Source: Echiichthys vipera (Eukaryota; Chordata; Actinopteri; Perciformes; Trachinidae). Taken from it: a stretch of DNA of 64,000 nucleotides. The stretch spans positions 4,947,152-5,011,151 of the forward strand of contig OY829646.1 of NCBI GenBank assembly GCA_963691815.1. The letters are read 5' to 3'. Shown here piece by piece: positions 44,701-56,063 of this stretch. The notes under the pieces were generated by a model. That model saw nothing but the letters and a program-made list of their open reading frames with translations, was not told the DNA's origin and did not search any database. Within the stretch, counting starts at the first letter, position 1. Each line of letters starts with the position of its first letter. The translations under genes and the position numbers were made by a program.

Positions 44701-45309
44701 AGCGTGATTTCGGTGTAAAATCATCCCAGGGTCTTTTTTGGTAAATTTGGTCATCGAATAAGCCATTGAGACAATTTTTTTTGTGTATAAACGATTAACG
44801 GAAAAATTCGGTAGAGACGCTACAACACCAGCAGGGGCCGGCTGTTAGCTAACACTGATTAGCTTGATGAAGACATTAAAATGTCTTTTTTAACCACTTA
44901 TACTGATCGAACAGTAGCATGATAAGAGTCCCTACACATTAACAGAAACACCAAAAACATAGTTAGAGAACCCAGAGTTTATTAAAAGAGTGTTTTAAAG
45001 ACTTACCAACTGGCCCCTGTACCAGCTCCTCTCATAGTAAAGTCCATTCAAGTGGATTACCAAAGTCAATCCAAAAGGAAGGAGCCCATTGATGTTTTGT
45101 TTTATGCGTAAAGACTCTTATCATGCTGCTGCAGAGGTTTGCTGTTATGTTGAGCAGTATTAGTGGTTAAAAAAGACGTTTTAATGCCCCCGAGCTAATC
45201 ACTGTTAGCTCGGGCTCACCATGTCCGACTGTTAGCGACTCTCTCAGATTTCGATGTTAATAGTTGTAACATGAAAACAGTTGTCTCGACGGCTCACCGG
45301 AACTACACT
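44701..45309. mobile_element. TTAA-type foldback MITE, long copy
   Basis: Left flank TTAA (44697-44700), then AGCGTGATTTCGGTGTAAAA. The internal halves mirror each other around about 45050 (ATTAAAATGTCTTTTTTAAC against TTAAAAAAGACGTTTTAATG). The right terminus CACCGGAACTACACT is followed by TTAG (45310-45313). A few tens of bases of the right arm are missing near 45296. Confidence 0.85.
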
Positions 45310-45614
45310 TTAGGGGGGGCCGCTTTGAGTGACAGGTTTCATTCCTTCCCCATTTTTGCACAGCATCAGAGACGGGGCAATGCCAAGATGGTGAAACTAC
45401 GTAGAGCTATGATGGAACAAAAATCAAGCCTGACCCTACATGAACTTGCATAGGCTCTGTCAAAGCTGGCCCCGAGCAAACCCAGTATTTCGGGCCAGAG
45501 CCCAATTAAAGCCACTGCTTTTTCATCTAGACGATGGCGGTCACACACAGCACTGCACAGCCTATACATTACTCATGACGTTACACAGCTCATAAGACTT
45601 TATACACTACCTAA

Positions 45615-47034
45615 TGTAGGACCTGATAGGAAGAGCTCCATGTGAGTCCTCTGTGTCTGCTTTTCTGCTCAGCGTCACAGGAAGGGAGCGGGAGATAAGA
45701 CGTTTTTATACTTGTTTCAATATGAGATAAGGTGTGTTTTACAACCTCAAACCCTCCTAGGGTAATTAAAACCCAGAACTTTAGGATGGAGGACCCTTTT
45801 ATCCTAAATCAACGTCAAATCTGACCGCAATTCGAACTAGAGGGTCGGTCTCTGTTTGGAGACAGAGGGACTTTCAGTGATAAGGACGAAACAACAGCAC
45901 TTTGTTTGAATGTTTGAAAAACAGTTAAAGTTCGATGTTTCATCGCGACTGGCTGTTCAAAGACATTCTTGCAAATGTGTAACAGTATATGCATTATTTG
46001 TATCTTGTTGTGATTATGTTTATGTGGTTTCAGAAGTGCAAAGTCTCTGTCTAATTCCTGAAATATTCTGTGTTTTAATAATACTTCCCTTCACTCAGTA
46101 GGGTATCTGTTAAAACTGTCTGCCTAAAGATTTTGGTTAAATTGGATATCAGAAAGATTAATAACGGAGAATCAACCAGAGATAATTTAATCTTCCCTGT
46201 TAGAATTCTGGAATATAAAGCAGTTAATTCGCTCAGAACTAGGGGGTTGGGTCAGGCCAAGACCCCCCCACCCCCCTTTCTTTCACCCATAGATAAGGAA
46301 GGGACGGTGCTGTCTTCTGCTCTTCGCACTTCCGACTCTACTTCTTTACTGCGTCTCTCTTCAACTCTTCTCTCTTCTCCCCTCTTCTGCTTCCTGCGTT
46401 TTGTTTCTTTTGTTTCTTTTGTAAAACTTTGTTAACCCAAAGTTAATAAGAGACGTTACTTTATATTTTGTTTTCTTACTTAGTATTTAAGTAAGGTTGG
46501 CCTTTTTATACAACTCCTGGTTGAAACGTTGGTAATAATTAAATTCTGATCCGAGTTCTGTTGACAGGCTAACTAGAGCCAGTTTAAGTCCGCCAGTAAT
46601 ATTATAAACCAGCCCCGTAGGTCTGAATCACCCTGGTCTTAAACTTTTTTTATATCCACATTTAACCCTTTTTCACTTCTCTATTCAGTGTTGCACTATC
46701 CTGTATTCTCCTTGCTAGGTAGTCAAATAAATGTTTAGAAATTAACATCGTTGTAAAAGTCTTCCGTTCTGTACAGAAAGTGTTGGTCCCTGATAAGGCT
46801 GTGGTACGAACTACAAGTTCAAGACGAGACTTATAATATTCAAACAATCAATTACTTTAAATGCTAACAGGTATTTAACCTTCACCAAAGTTTAATAAAC
46901 ATCCTGTCTTATTTTGGTGTGGTGCCCTACTACGAGGTAAATTAAATCCTACATTTTAACGAGTCGAGTTATTCATATTTAATTCAGCTACTAATATGTT
47001 CTAGCCATAATAAATGTAGGCTTACTCTCCTACA
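45615..47034. mobile_element. Probable solo LTR
   Basis: 1,420 bp beginning TGTAGG and ending CCTACA, a perfect 6-bp terminal inverted repeat with TG...CA ends, flanked by CTAA on both sides (45611-45614 and 47035-47038), a 4-bp target duplication. It holds no coding sequence. A TATAAAG at about 46214 and an AATAAA at about 46903 could be promoter and polyadenylation signals if the LTR reads on the plus strand. Four-base duplications are usual for several retroviral and Ty3-like integrases. No internal retroviral sequence or second LTR is present, so LTR-LTR recombination is inferred. The lineage is unknown. Confidence 0.72.
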
Positions 47035-47160
47035 CTAACCAAATTCAAGAGATGTAGAAGGGGATTAAACTACAGGAGAAATTTGAGAGGTTTCTATGAG
47101 CAGTGCATTGATGCCCATTTAGTTTGTTGAGCATTTCCAGAAGCAAAACAGTGTTTATAG

Positions 47161-47224
47161 GGTGTGTGTGTATACAATATATATATTATATACAATATAT
47201 AATATATATATATATATATATAAT
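47161..47224. repeat. AT-rich dinucleotide tract
   Basis: GTGTGTGTATAC passing into (AT)n with several palindromic ATATAT blocks. Confidence 0.85.
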
Positions 47225-49794
47225 ATTGTGAATATACAATTAACAGATTTCTTCTTGCTTTGACACAAACACGTTCTACACCTCACGTATAGGCTAAAGT
47301 TAAAGTGAACAGCCGTTCATTTTGTAAATTGAAACACAAATATATCACCTGTATCTTTGTCCATTGCTACTGAGAAACAGTTGATTAAAGTCATGCAAAA
47401 AGATCAATCACAGTTTTCTAGAGAAGATGTCACGTGTGATGTGGATAAAAAACATGTGGGCAAATGAAGAAGACCGGGAAGATTAGAAGAGGACTTTCTT
47501 TTCTTTCTTTTTTTTTATTCTATTGTGGCTTTTTCTGTTGTTGTGGTTTTTTTGTTTTTTTTAAAGCCTTTACTTTATCCAGTCTGTCTCTGGCTTCTTT
47601 TTTCATAATCCAAACTGCTCCAAGATCAGTCATTCACTTTTTGTACTGAATCAGCAAAAGAAAAAGAAGTTTTTTTTGCTGATTTTTAGTATTGAAAAAT
47701 GTGTTATAGCGACCATAAATATAAATAATATAAATAAACTGTAAATCATCAACTTTTATCTTTGAAGCTTGAATAATTGCATCCAAATTAGTATGTCATT
47801 ATAGAATAAGAATAAAACTTTTCCTTTTATTGACTGTACTACATTTGTAATAAGAATAAATCAGAAATGTGCTTCAATGTACTTTATTTACTATCCATAT
47901 CTCTACAGTAATTTCCCTGTAAAAAATTTAAAGTTGAAACAAGTTCTCATCAACACCACATCTTCTTTTGCAGCTGAATTTATAAGCCGCTGTTTGGAAT
48001 GATTACTGTTTCATTTTATTGTAAATATTAAATCCAGTTACTGCAGAAATGCATGATATTTGTCTGTTTTGAATGTGTTTTAACAGTTTTAAACAGTGTG
48101 TTAGCATTTTGTGTGTGTAAATATAAAGCATGAATTGGAAAAGTGTTCATAGATTTTGGTAAACGTGGTCATGGAATGGATCTGTGTAAAAGCAGTGAAA
48201 ACTGATTCAGTTTGGTCCACACAGACTCCTATTTATCTGACTGCATGAAGAGTTTTGACACTGTGACTTCAGTTCTGACTGACACGTTAGCAATTAGAAA
48301 ACTGCCAATATGAAGTTCAGCTCGCAGCAGGCATTAGTTAGTGAACATCACACCATCACAAAACCTTTAAACCTCTGCCTTGTGATAAAACACAGCCGGC
48401 AACAATCATAGTTTTGTTATGATGAAACCGCAGCTGCTGCTAAAATAATCACAACTTCTCCCTTATGTATTTTACTCTAACTATTGTACCATGACCATTG
48501 TACAGAAACCCTGACATGGGCCCTGTGGGACTACTATCACCACCACCTTAAACAACTAACAGTCCTTAGAGCAAGGATTTTCTAGGGTTAGGAAAAAGTG
48601 TACAGTGCTTAGCTAATGGCTCAGAATGGCAACATAATGAGCCCACTGAAGGGTCAGGACTGAGAAACACTATCAGGGCTGTAATGAAGCACAGCTTATG
48701 ATGCTGCAGAGAAATGAAACACATGGACTGAAAAGAGAGGAAGGATGACAGCGATGACAGCTATAGCACACATTAGTTGGGGTACTATATTACACTCCAC
48801 ATCAGTATAAGGGTGTAGACAATGACATTCAGTCACACTGTGGCTAAGAAGCCTTACCCATTGTTTGTTCTTTCAAGAAGTGCAGCCATGAATATTGAAT
48901 GAGGATACCAAGTATGTCAGGCAGCCTGGAACAGTATGAGGCTGCTGATGCTGGAAACAAACACTGAACTTCGGCCAATCACATGCTACCACAACGTTAA
49001 CAAATTAGTCACTAGCATGGCTTAAGATGACACCTATCAACTCCTCTGAAGCGTACTTATTTATTACTCCTTCTTTCTTAAATGTGTACATAAATAGACA
49101 TGTACAACAATAATAAGTTGTTTCAGGGGTTTCAGGGAATTGTGTCTTTAAAACAACAGCTGAGCGTGGGGACCATGCTTGTCTTCACAGTCGCACTGTC
49201 AGGTTTGAAAGCCTTTATACGTGTAGAATGTTTAATAGCATCTTTTACATTACATGAATGCCATAAGTGTTTTTTTGAATTCAATTATACTAAATTTGCT
49301 TCATACAGGCGGATGTCTGCACTCCAAAGATTGCTTGTTGAGGAAAGAAGTGCCACTCTGTAACATCACTGTGGGATCTCAAGTGATCCTGTGGTTCATC
49401 ATGACCAGTAAGTTGTTTGTCTGCTCTACTGCAATCGTTAATTGATTGCAGGCTACACTTATATTTTATTTATTTCAGCAATGATCTGGGTGAATACTTG
49501 ATTCTGATTGGCCGCAGGGTGTCCATTAAAACGTGATATAGGACACCTACTTAGTAGTTCTGGTGAAACTCGCTGTTCACCACCATTATTTAAACACCGA
49601 GGTCTTCAGTGCCTCCTGAACACCACACGATGGACTAGAACAAGTCACTTCTACTCTCCCTCTATACTTAGTATCACAGCCATCATTCAACATTCAGATC
49701 ACCAGAACGTGTGACATAGTGGCCAAACTGGTGTGGAATTGCATTGACTTACATGTAAACGTGAAAGAGATGTCTGTAAATCTACATCATTTAT
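47225..49794. other. AT-rich intergenic
   Basis: The longest stretch without recognised repeats. No coding motifs. Any conserved non-coding element would need cross-species alignment to see. Confidence 0.4.
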
Positions 49795-49985
49795 TTTGAG
49801 TGTTACAACCACAGACTGTATAAAAAATGGACATAGCCTCTCCCTTCTCTCAACCTGATCCACTCGTACTCGCATGGGAGCCGCCATCTTGTCGGACTTT
49901 GACTCCTCCTCATTTCCTCTTACCAAAAAAGGGCATTTATGTGATGTTGGGGGAAGGGAGATACATCTGTCTGGGTGACATATAC
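49795..49985. repeat. Dispersed repeat, inverted copy of 6885-7068
   Basis: ACTGTATAAAAAATGGACAT through GCCGCCATCTTGTC to AAAAAAGGGCATTTATG matches the other copy in reverse complement. Non-coding. Confidence 0.7.
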
Positions 49986-51171
49986 TGGATTAGCCACATT
50001 AGCACCACCGCCCAGGAGCTAGCTAACAGCACACACTTCTAGATAAACGGGAGTAAGTCAATGTTGAGAGTTTTGTATAATTTTTTATTTTGTAACGGGA
50101 AAGGGGGAGCAAGATTTTTTTTAGAGCTGAGAGCATGGGAGTCAAGTGCAGCCACCGTATATGATATATTATTCAAACTGATATTCAACACAGTACCATG
50201 CTCATAGACTGTAAAACACCGACCCTCAGGGCCCGAATCCCCCCAGTGCTCCAGATTAACATCTAGTGTATGTGCCATAAATAGTAGGCTATATTTAAAG
50301 TCATACTGCAAGTGCTGCTACTTAATTAGCATAACAACGCTAACACGTTGTGTTCCTAAACCATCTGTTGTTTAAGTCGATCAAAGAGCATCTTCAAATA
50401 TAAAATACTGTTTATACTAAAGCTTGGCTAAATAATTGCTTATTGGTTATTATTTACCGAGAGATCCATATTGCCCAGTATTCTCAGCTAATCAACATTT
50501 TAAATTCAATATTTAGATTGCATTCTATCTTGTATTAGATTAACTAAACCTTTACTGTGGGACTGGAGAGACTGGATTGTTTTATATGTACTTGGCGCCT
50601 CAGAGGTTGCTGCTGGAAGGCGAGGAGTTTTATTGTTTGCAAGTGCATTGAATGTGTTTATACAAAACACAGTTTTTTTCTGAGCTCTAGTTTATAAATA
50701 TGGTTGCCAGTTAGTGTTTATCAGACAAAAAAATAGCTGTATTTCACTCACACGAAGTAACAGAACAGAAATGGCACTGGAAGGGACTGCAAACCAGACC
50801 CATACTGAGCAAGAGGTGCACTCACCGCCCAGCTACGTTAGCAAGACACACAGACTACAGACAGAGGCACTGCCAGCCAACGTTAGCATGTCAACTTAAT
50901 ATTACTGTTATTTGCTGACAAGGAGGAGAGGAGAGAACACACGTTTATCTGATTACTGTTCCCACAATTCACTCTAATGGTGTTTTCTTTTTCCTTTTAA
51001 GGACCAGGATAGATCTGCGACATCCTCTCATCCAAGATGTAAACAGTACACCTGCTTTAACATGAGGTGGAGGAAGGTGCCCTAGAGTAAATTGTGGGGG
51101 CCCATGCAACATGTGTAGTGAGCGTTTGGGCCGTCCAGCTGTGTTTCAAACTCTCTTTTGGGACATTCGAG
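49986..51171. other. Unassigned intergenic
   Basis: No gene recognised. Confidence 0.35.
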
Positions 51172-51250
51172 GCTCCAAACGCTTCAGAAGCTCCAGGCGC
51201 CCCAGATGCTTCAGACGGCCCAGACACCCGGGCGCTTGAGACGCTTCACC
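51172..51250 (+). repeat. 9-bp minisatellite, left array
   Basis: Degenerate GCTTCAGAC/GCCCCAGAC units (period 9), readable as Ala-Ser/Pro-Asp repeats. It sits left of the inverted-repeat arm at about 51255-51302. Confidence 0.8.
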
Positions 51251-51254
51251 GTGC

Positions 51255-51748
51255 ATTCACATCAAAAGCGGTGGAGGCAAACTTTTCAAGCGACATCACG
51301 TGAAGCTGTGCCGCGACTATGAACTGTGGGTGGCAGTGACGTGCCTTTAGGCATCTAGTCTGCTGGAAATCCGGAAGAAGAAGAAAGCCGTGAAGGGTAT
51401 CCGGTCTGATCTACCGGAGATCGGGCAGCAACTGTACAGCTTCAGAAGTTAAATCACTGACTGCCTGATCTCACTACAACACAACACACAGAGCCACACA
51501 CTTCATCTGAGAGCTCATTTCTGTTCTTTTAAAAGCAGTCAGATCCCTGTTAGCACTAGCATCACGTCCATTTAGCACAACAGCAGAGTAGGCTGAGCTG
51601 TAGGTTAGTGTCAGTTAGCTAGCTGCCTTGGCTGCTACCTGCGACAGACGCGATGATCAAAAATGTGACAAACATGAGCAAGGGACGTGATGCTCGCGTT
51701 TCCGGCGATTTAATCGCCTCCCTCGCTTTTGGTGTGAATGCACGGTCA
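51255..51748. repeat. Inverted repeat pair between two minisatellites
   Basis: ACCGTGCATTCACATCAAAA at about 51248 and GGCAAAC...CGACATCACGTG to 51302 are inverted in GACGTGATGCTCGC (51685) to CTTTTGGTGTGAATGCACGG (51748). The roughly 380-bp loop has no gene. It may be a foldback MITE. Confidence 0.6.
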
Positions 51749-51755
51749 GACTTTC

Positions 51756-51880
51756 CAGGCGCTTCAGACGCCCCAAACGCTTCAGACGCTCCAGACGCTC
51801 AAGACGCCCCAGATGCTTCAGACACCCCAGGCGCTCCAGATGCTCCTGACCCTCTTGACGCTCCTGAGACCCCAGATGAC
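51756..51880 (+). repeat. 9-bp minisatellite, right array
   Basis: About 13 degenerate units of GCTTCAGAC/GCTCCAGAC/GCCCCAGAC type. The open frame over it reads as Ala-Ser/Pro-Asp repeats and is low complexity. The units run in the same direction as the left array, although the sequence between the arrays is inverted. Confidence 0.88.
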
Positions 51881-52721
51881 CATCAGAACAACTGGCTCCA
51901 TGAAAAAAAACAGCAGCCCAGGTTTTCTTTAATGCAGGATGAACACAGGACTAAGTGCACAGGAGCTTCTATGGCAATCTGCAGGAGTTGAAATAACACG
52001 CACAAAGAGCTGCATTTATACTCAATGCAGGCGATTAATGGAAGATCGGATGTGAATTTTGTTTTGTAGTTCAGCACTGGATTCCACCCATGCATCAGCA
52101 TAATGCTAGATAAATGTTTAATACATTATCAGGCAGTATATATCCCACCTTAATTGGGTTCACATTCTGTCATTCACATTGTAATATACAGCAACATGGG
52201 AAAGGTTTGCTTTGTCTCATGAATGAATAGGAGTCTGCTGCTGTGCAAACGCCTGTTAACAATATGTCCTTCACTGAGAAAGAAAGTGGAGATTGCAGTA
52301 AGCATAAGGTTTAAAGAACTGCATTTGCATGTAGTATTAGTAGTAGTAGTACGGGGGTATGGGGATTTATGGTCCTGGCCGGATAACTGTGTAAGATATA
52401 GTCACAAATTGAAAAAGAAAATACACTTTTTTAAGATGGTTCACAGAGTACGTGCATAAATCATTTTATAGTCTGGACGGTCAAATTATTTTACACCTAT
52501 TCAAGTTAGTATGGGACTAAAATGAGAGTTGGCCAGATTAGACTGGAAGTCTCTTGTGATTGGTTAAGGGAAATTGAATGCCTTCACCCATGGAAATCAG
52601 TTAGTTTCAGTGCAGACAATGTCAGACTGAATGGAGTGTAACTAGTTAACAATTGTGTCTGATATCAGGCAAGAATTTGAAAGCACATATCTGAGTATTA
52701 CTTACTACGAGTTGTCATCCC
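51881..52721. other. Unassigned intergenic
   Basis: No gene. A segment near 52640 (AACTAGTTAACAATTGTGTCTGATATCAG) resembles 56314-56342, possibly a small dispersed repeat. Confidence 0.35.
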
Positions 52722-52726
52722 ATACA

Positions 52727-54595
52727 GACTTGGATTTGTTCTGTGATTCACATGGAGAGGACCTTGATGATCTCACGGACTGCATAACAGGGTACATCAA
52801 TTTCTGTGTGGACAGCGTTGTTCCTACAGTGACTGTACGCTGTTTCCCAAATAACAAGCCGTGGGTCACCAGGGACATCAAGGTCCTGCTGAATGCGAAG
52901 AAGAGGGCCTTCAGAGAAGGGGACAGAGAGCAGATGAGGCAGGTCCAGAGGGAGCTGAAGGAGAGGATTCAACAGGGCAAAGACACTTACAGGAGGAAGC
53001 TGGAGCACAAACTCCAGCAGAACAATTTAAAGGATGTGTGGAGCGGCATGAGGAGCATCACTGGCTACAAACCATCTGGTAGCCAGACAGTAGGTGGTTG
53101 TCCTGAACGTGCCAATGAGCTGAATCTGTTCTTCAACAGATTTGATGAAAGGGCTCTGGACCACCCCCCGACAGCTCCTCCACAACCATCCACCTCCAAA
53201 CCTCCAGCCCTGTTGACACCCCCCCCTCCCCCTCAATTCCTTCCTGACTTTGCCCTATATGTCCCCTCCCCCCCGCCATCGCCTTTCTCCACCCCCACCA
53301 ACGCACACAGCAGACAGACCTTCACTGCAGAGCAGGTGAGGAAGGAGCTGTGCAGACTCCGCCCAGGCAAGGAAGCAGGTCCCGACGGTGTCAGCCCGAG
53401 GGTCCTCAAAGCATGTGCGACCCAGCTGAGTGGAGTCCTGCAGCACATCTTCAACCTCAGCCTGAGTCTTGAGAAGGTCCCTGTGCTGTGAGAGACATCC
53501 TGCCTGCTACCAGTACCCAAGAAGGTGAGTCCCAGCACCTCCGAAGACTACAGAACGGTGGCGCTGACGTCGCACCTGATGAAGTCCCTGGAGAGGCTGG
53601 TCCTGTCACTTATTCGGCCCCTGGTCAGCTCATCGCTGGACCCGCTACAGTTTCCCTACCAGCCGAGACTAGGTGTGGAGGACGCTATCATCTTCCTGCT
53701 CCACCATGCCTGCGCCCACATGGACAGACCGGGAACCACAGTGAGAATCTTGTTCATGGACTTCTCCAGTGCGTTCAATACCATCCGGCCTGCTCTACTT
53801 GGACGTAAGCTGACGGCGATGCAGGTGGACCCTCCCCTGGTTTCCTGGATTACGGTTTACTTAACGGGTCGACCACAGTATGTCAGACTGCAGGACGGAG
53901 TGTCTGACACTGTGGTCAGCAGCACTGGAGCTCCACAGGGAACTGTTCTTTCCCCCTTTCTGTTCACCCTGTACACCTCAGACTTTCAGCTCCTCTCTGA
54001 GTCCTGCCACCTGCAGAAGTTTGCTGACGATTCTGCAATTGTTGGCTGTGTCAGTGAGGGGAAGGAGGAGGAGTACAGGGGCGTTGTGGACTCCTTCGTC
54101 GACTGGTGTGCAGCTAATCACCTGATTCTAAACGCCACCAAGACTAAGGAGCTAGTGGTGGATTCCCATAGGAGTAAATCTGCCCCCACACCCATCTCAA
54201 TCAACGGCGTGACTGTGGATGTTGTCCAGGATTACAAATACCTTGGAGTATACCTGGATAACAAACTGGACTGGTCCAAGAACACTGAGGCTGTTTACAA
54301 GAAGGGCCAGAGTCGTCTCTATTTCTTTAGGAGGCTCCGGTCATTCAATGTATGAAACACCATGCTGAGGATGTTCTACCAGTCAGTGGTAACCAGTGCC
54401 ATCTTCTTTGCTGTTGTGTGCTGGGGCAGCAGACTGAGGGCAGCAGACGCCAAGAGAATCAGTAAGATCATCAGGAAGGCTGGCTCCGTCCTGGGGGTCA
54501 AATTGGACTCTTTGGTGGCGGTGTCTGAGAGGAGGATGCTGTCTAAACTGCACAGCATCCTGGACACAACTCTCACCCTCTCCACCAGCTGCTAA
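52727..54595 (+). pseudogene. Rex1 reverse transcriptase, broken
   Basis: The linker (CFPNNKPWVTRDIKVLLNAK) and a Pro-rich segment precede RPGKEAGPDGVSPRVLKAC. A TGA near 53489 replaces the Trp codon of VPVLW. The RT continues as EDYRTVALTSHLMKSLERLV, LFMDFSSAFNTI, GAPQGTVLSPFLFTLYTSDF and the catalytic FADD in KFADDSAIVGC. A second stop follows RRLRSFNV near 54355, and the C-terminus (MLRMFYQSVVTSAIFFAVVC) ends prematurely at the telomere-like CCCTAA units at 54595. Motif content is complete for the palm domain. Confidence 0.93.
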
Positions 54596-54611
54596 CCCTA
54601 ACCCTAACCCT
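54593..54611 (+). repeat. Three telomere-like CTAACC units in the LINE
   Basis: CTAACCCTAACCCTAACC replaces the coding sequence expected near the C-terminus of the Rex1 protein. Too short to indicate a true interstitial telomere. Confidence 0.9.
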
Positions 54612-54814
54612 CCAGCAGAAGCACCTTCAGCCACAGACTCATTCTCCCCCGGTGCAACACTGAACGCCGGAGGAAGTCCTTTCTTCCAGTGGCCATCAAA
54701 CTCTTTAATTCATCTCCCCCCGGTCAGGTAAGGAATAGTGGAGACACTGTATCCTGAGAAAATGTCACTTTGTCACTTTATAACACCACTGCATCACTTT
54801 ATTTAGTTGTACTG

Positions 54815-55045
54815 TAACTTACTTCAGTCAGAATGCTGCTACACTTTACTGTGGTTTACTGTAACTAACTTACTTCAGTAAGAAAGGCTGCTACTCTTCA
54901 CTGTACTTTACTGTAACTTACTTCAGTAAGAAAGGCTGCTACACTTTACTGTGGTTTACTGTAACTAACTTACTTCAGTAAGAAAGGCTGCTACACTTCG
55001 CTGTACTTTACTGCAACTTAGTTCTGTAGGAAATGCTGCTACATT
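54815..55045 (+). repeat. About 50-bp minisatellite in the Rex1 3' UTR
   Basis: Five units with the core AACTTACTTCAGTAAGAAAG then GCTGCTACA, restarting near 54816, 54867, 54916, 54968 and 55016. Alternate units are more alike, suggesting a 100-bp higher-order unit. Confidence 0.88.
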
Positions 55046-55377
55046 TTTAACACTGTTGCAATTATCGCTCCTTATCACGTATTTATTTTGTACTAATTTT
55101 ACTTCAATATGCTGCTTAACTTCACAGTGTGTATTGTTGTATATTGTATATACCTACGCTTAACCACAATGTCTGTTGCACTCTGTTACACATTGTTTGA
55201 TTTATTTTATGTTAGCTTTATTTCATTTGATTATGTTAGCTTATTGTCTCTCTGATCCTTTCCCACCTTTGTATTGAAACTGTTGCACAATAATTTCCCT
55301 CAGGATAAATAAAGCCTCTTGAATCTTGAATTGAATCTTGAATCTTGAAAATACTGCCATTGAAAATCTCCACCTAA

Positions 55378-56059
55378 AGTGAAATTCCAGTGTAAAATCA
55401 TCCCAGAGCCTTTTTCGCCAAATACACTACACAAGCCATCAAGCTTTCATTTAACAACTATTAACGGAAAAATCCCGGACAGCCGCTAACAGTAATTAAT
55501 GTAATGTAATGCTGCTAACACTGATTAGCTCTGGGCAGTACAGTGAAGGCATTAAAACGTCTTTTTTAACCACTAATCCTGCTCAAAATAACACCAAACC
55601 TCTGCAGTAGCATGAAAGACTCCCTACACATAAAACAAAGCACTAACAACGTAGTTAGTGAACCCAGAGTCTATTAAAAGAGTGTTTTAAAGACTTACCT
55701 ACTGGCCCCTGTATCAGCTCCTCTTATAGTAAAGTCCATTCAAGTGGATTAAAGTCAATCCCAAAGGAAGGAGCCCATAGGTGCTTCGTTTAATGTGTAG
55801 GGACTCCTCTCATGCTACTGCAAAGGTTTGGTGATATCATGAGCAGTATTAGTGGTTAAAAAAGACGTTTTAATGCCTTAACTATGTTGGCCAGAGCTAA
55901 TCAGTGTTAGCCGCTTTGGCTGTTAGCAGCTGTTAGCAACTGTCCAGGATTTCTCCGTTAATAGTTTTTACACAAAAAAAACTGTCTCGATGGCTTATTT
56001 TATTTATGAGTATCTTTGCCGAAAAAGACCCTGGGTTGATTTTACACTGGAATTTCACT
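55378..56059. mobile_element. TTAA-type foldback MITE, most complete copy
   Basis: 682 bp. Left end AGTGAAATTCCAGTGTAAAA, right end inverted TTTTACACTGGAATTTCACT. Flanks are CTAA (55374-55377) and TTAA (56060-56063). The whole element is a long imperfect palindrome: AAAACGTCTTTTTTAACCAC on the left pairs with GTGGTTAAAAAAGACGTTTT on the right, around a centre near 55720. Non-coding. Immediately follows the Rex1 copy. Confidence 0.92.
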
Positions 56060-56063
56060 TTAA

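Larger units (their letters stand above)
52722..55345 (+). mobile_element. Rex1/Babar-type LINE, 5' truncated
   Basis: A plus-strand CR1-group LINE that starts inside the endonuclease-to-RT linker (LFCDSHGEDLDDLTD) and continues through the reverse transcriptase to a 3' UTR with a roughly 50-bp minisatellite. It ends in CTTGAATCTTGAATTGAATC repeats at 55318-55345. The endonuclease is missing. Three stops or shifts interrupt the coding sequence. It is related to, but much better preserved than, the copy at 19180-20875. Confidence 0.93.

Noticed and set aside
45615..47034. Complete endogenous retrovirus
   Set aside because: No gag, pol or env motif and no second LTR in the window; only a solo LTR can be supported.
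54593..54611. Interstitial telomere
   Set aside because: Only three CCCTAA units lie inside a LINE coding region; too short to call a telomeric site.
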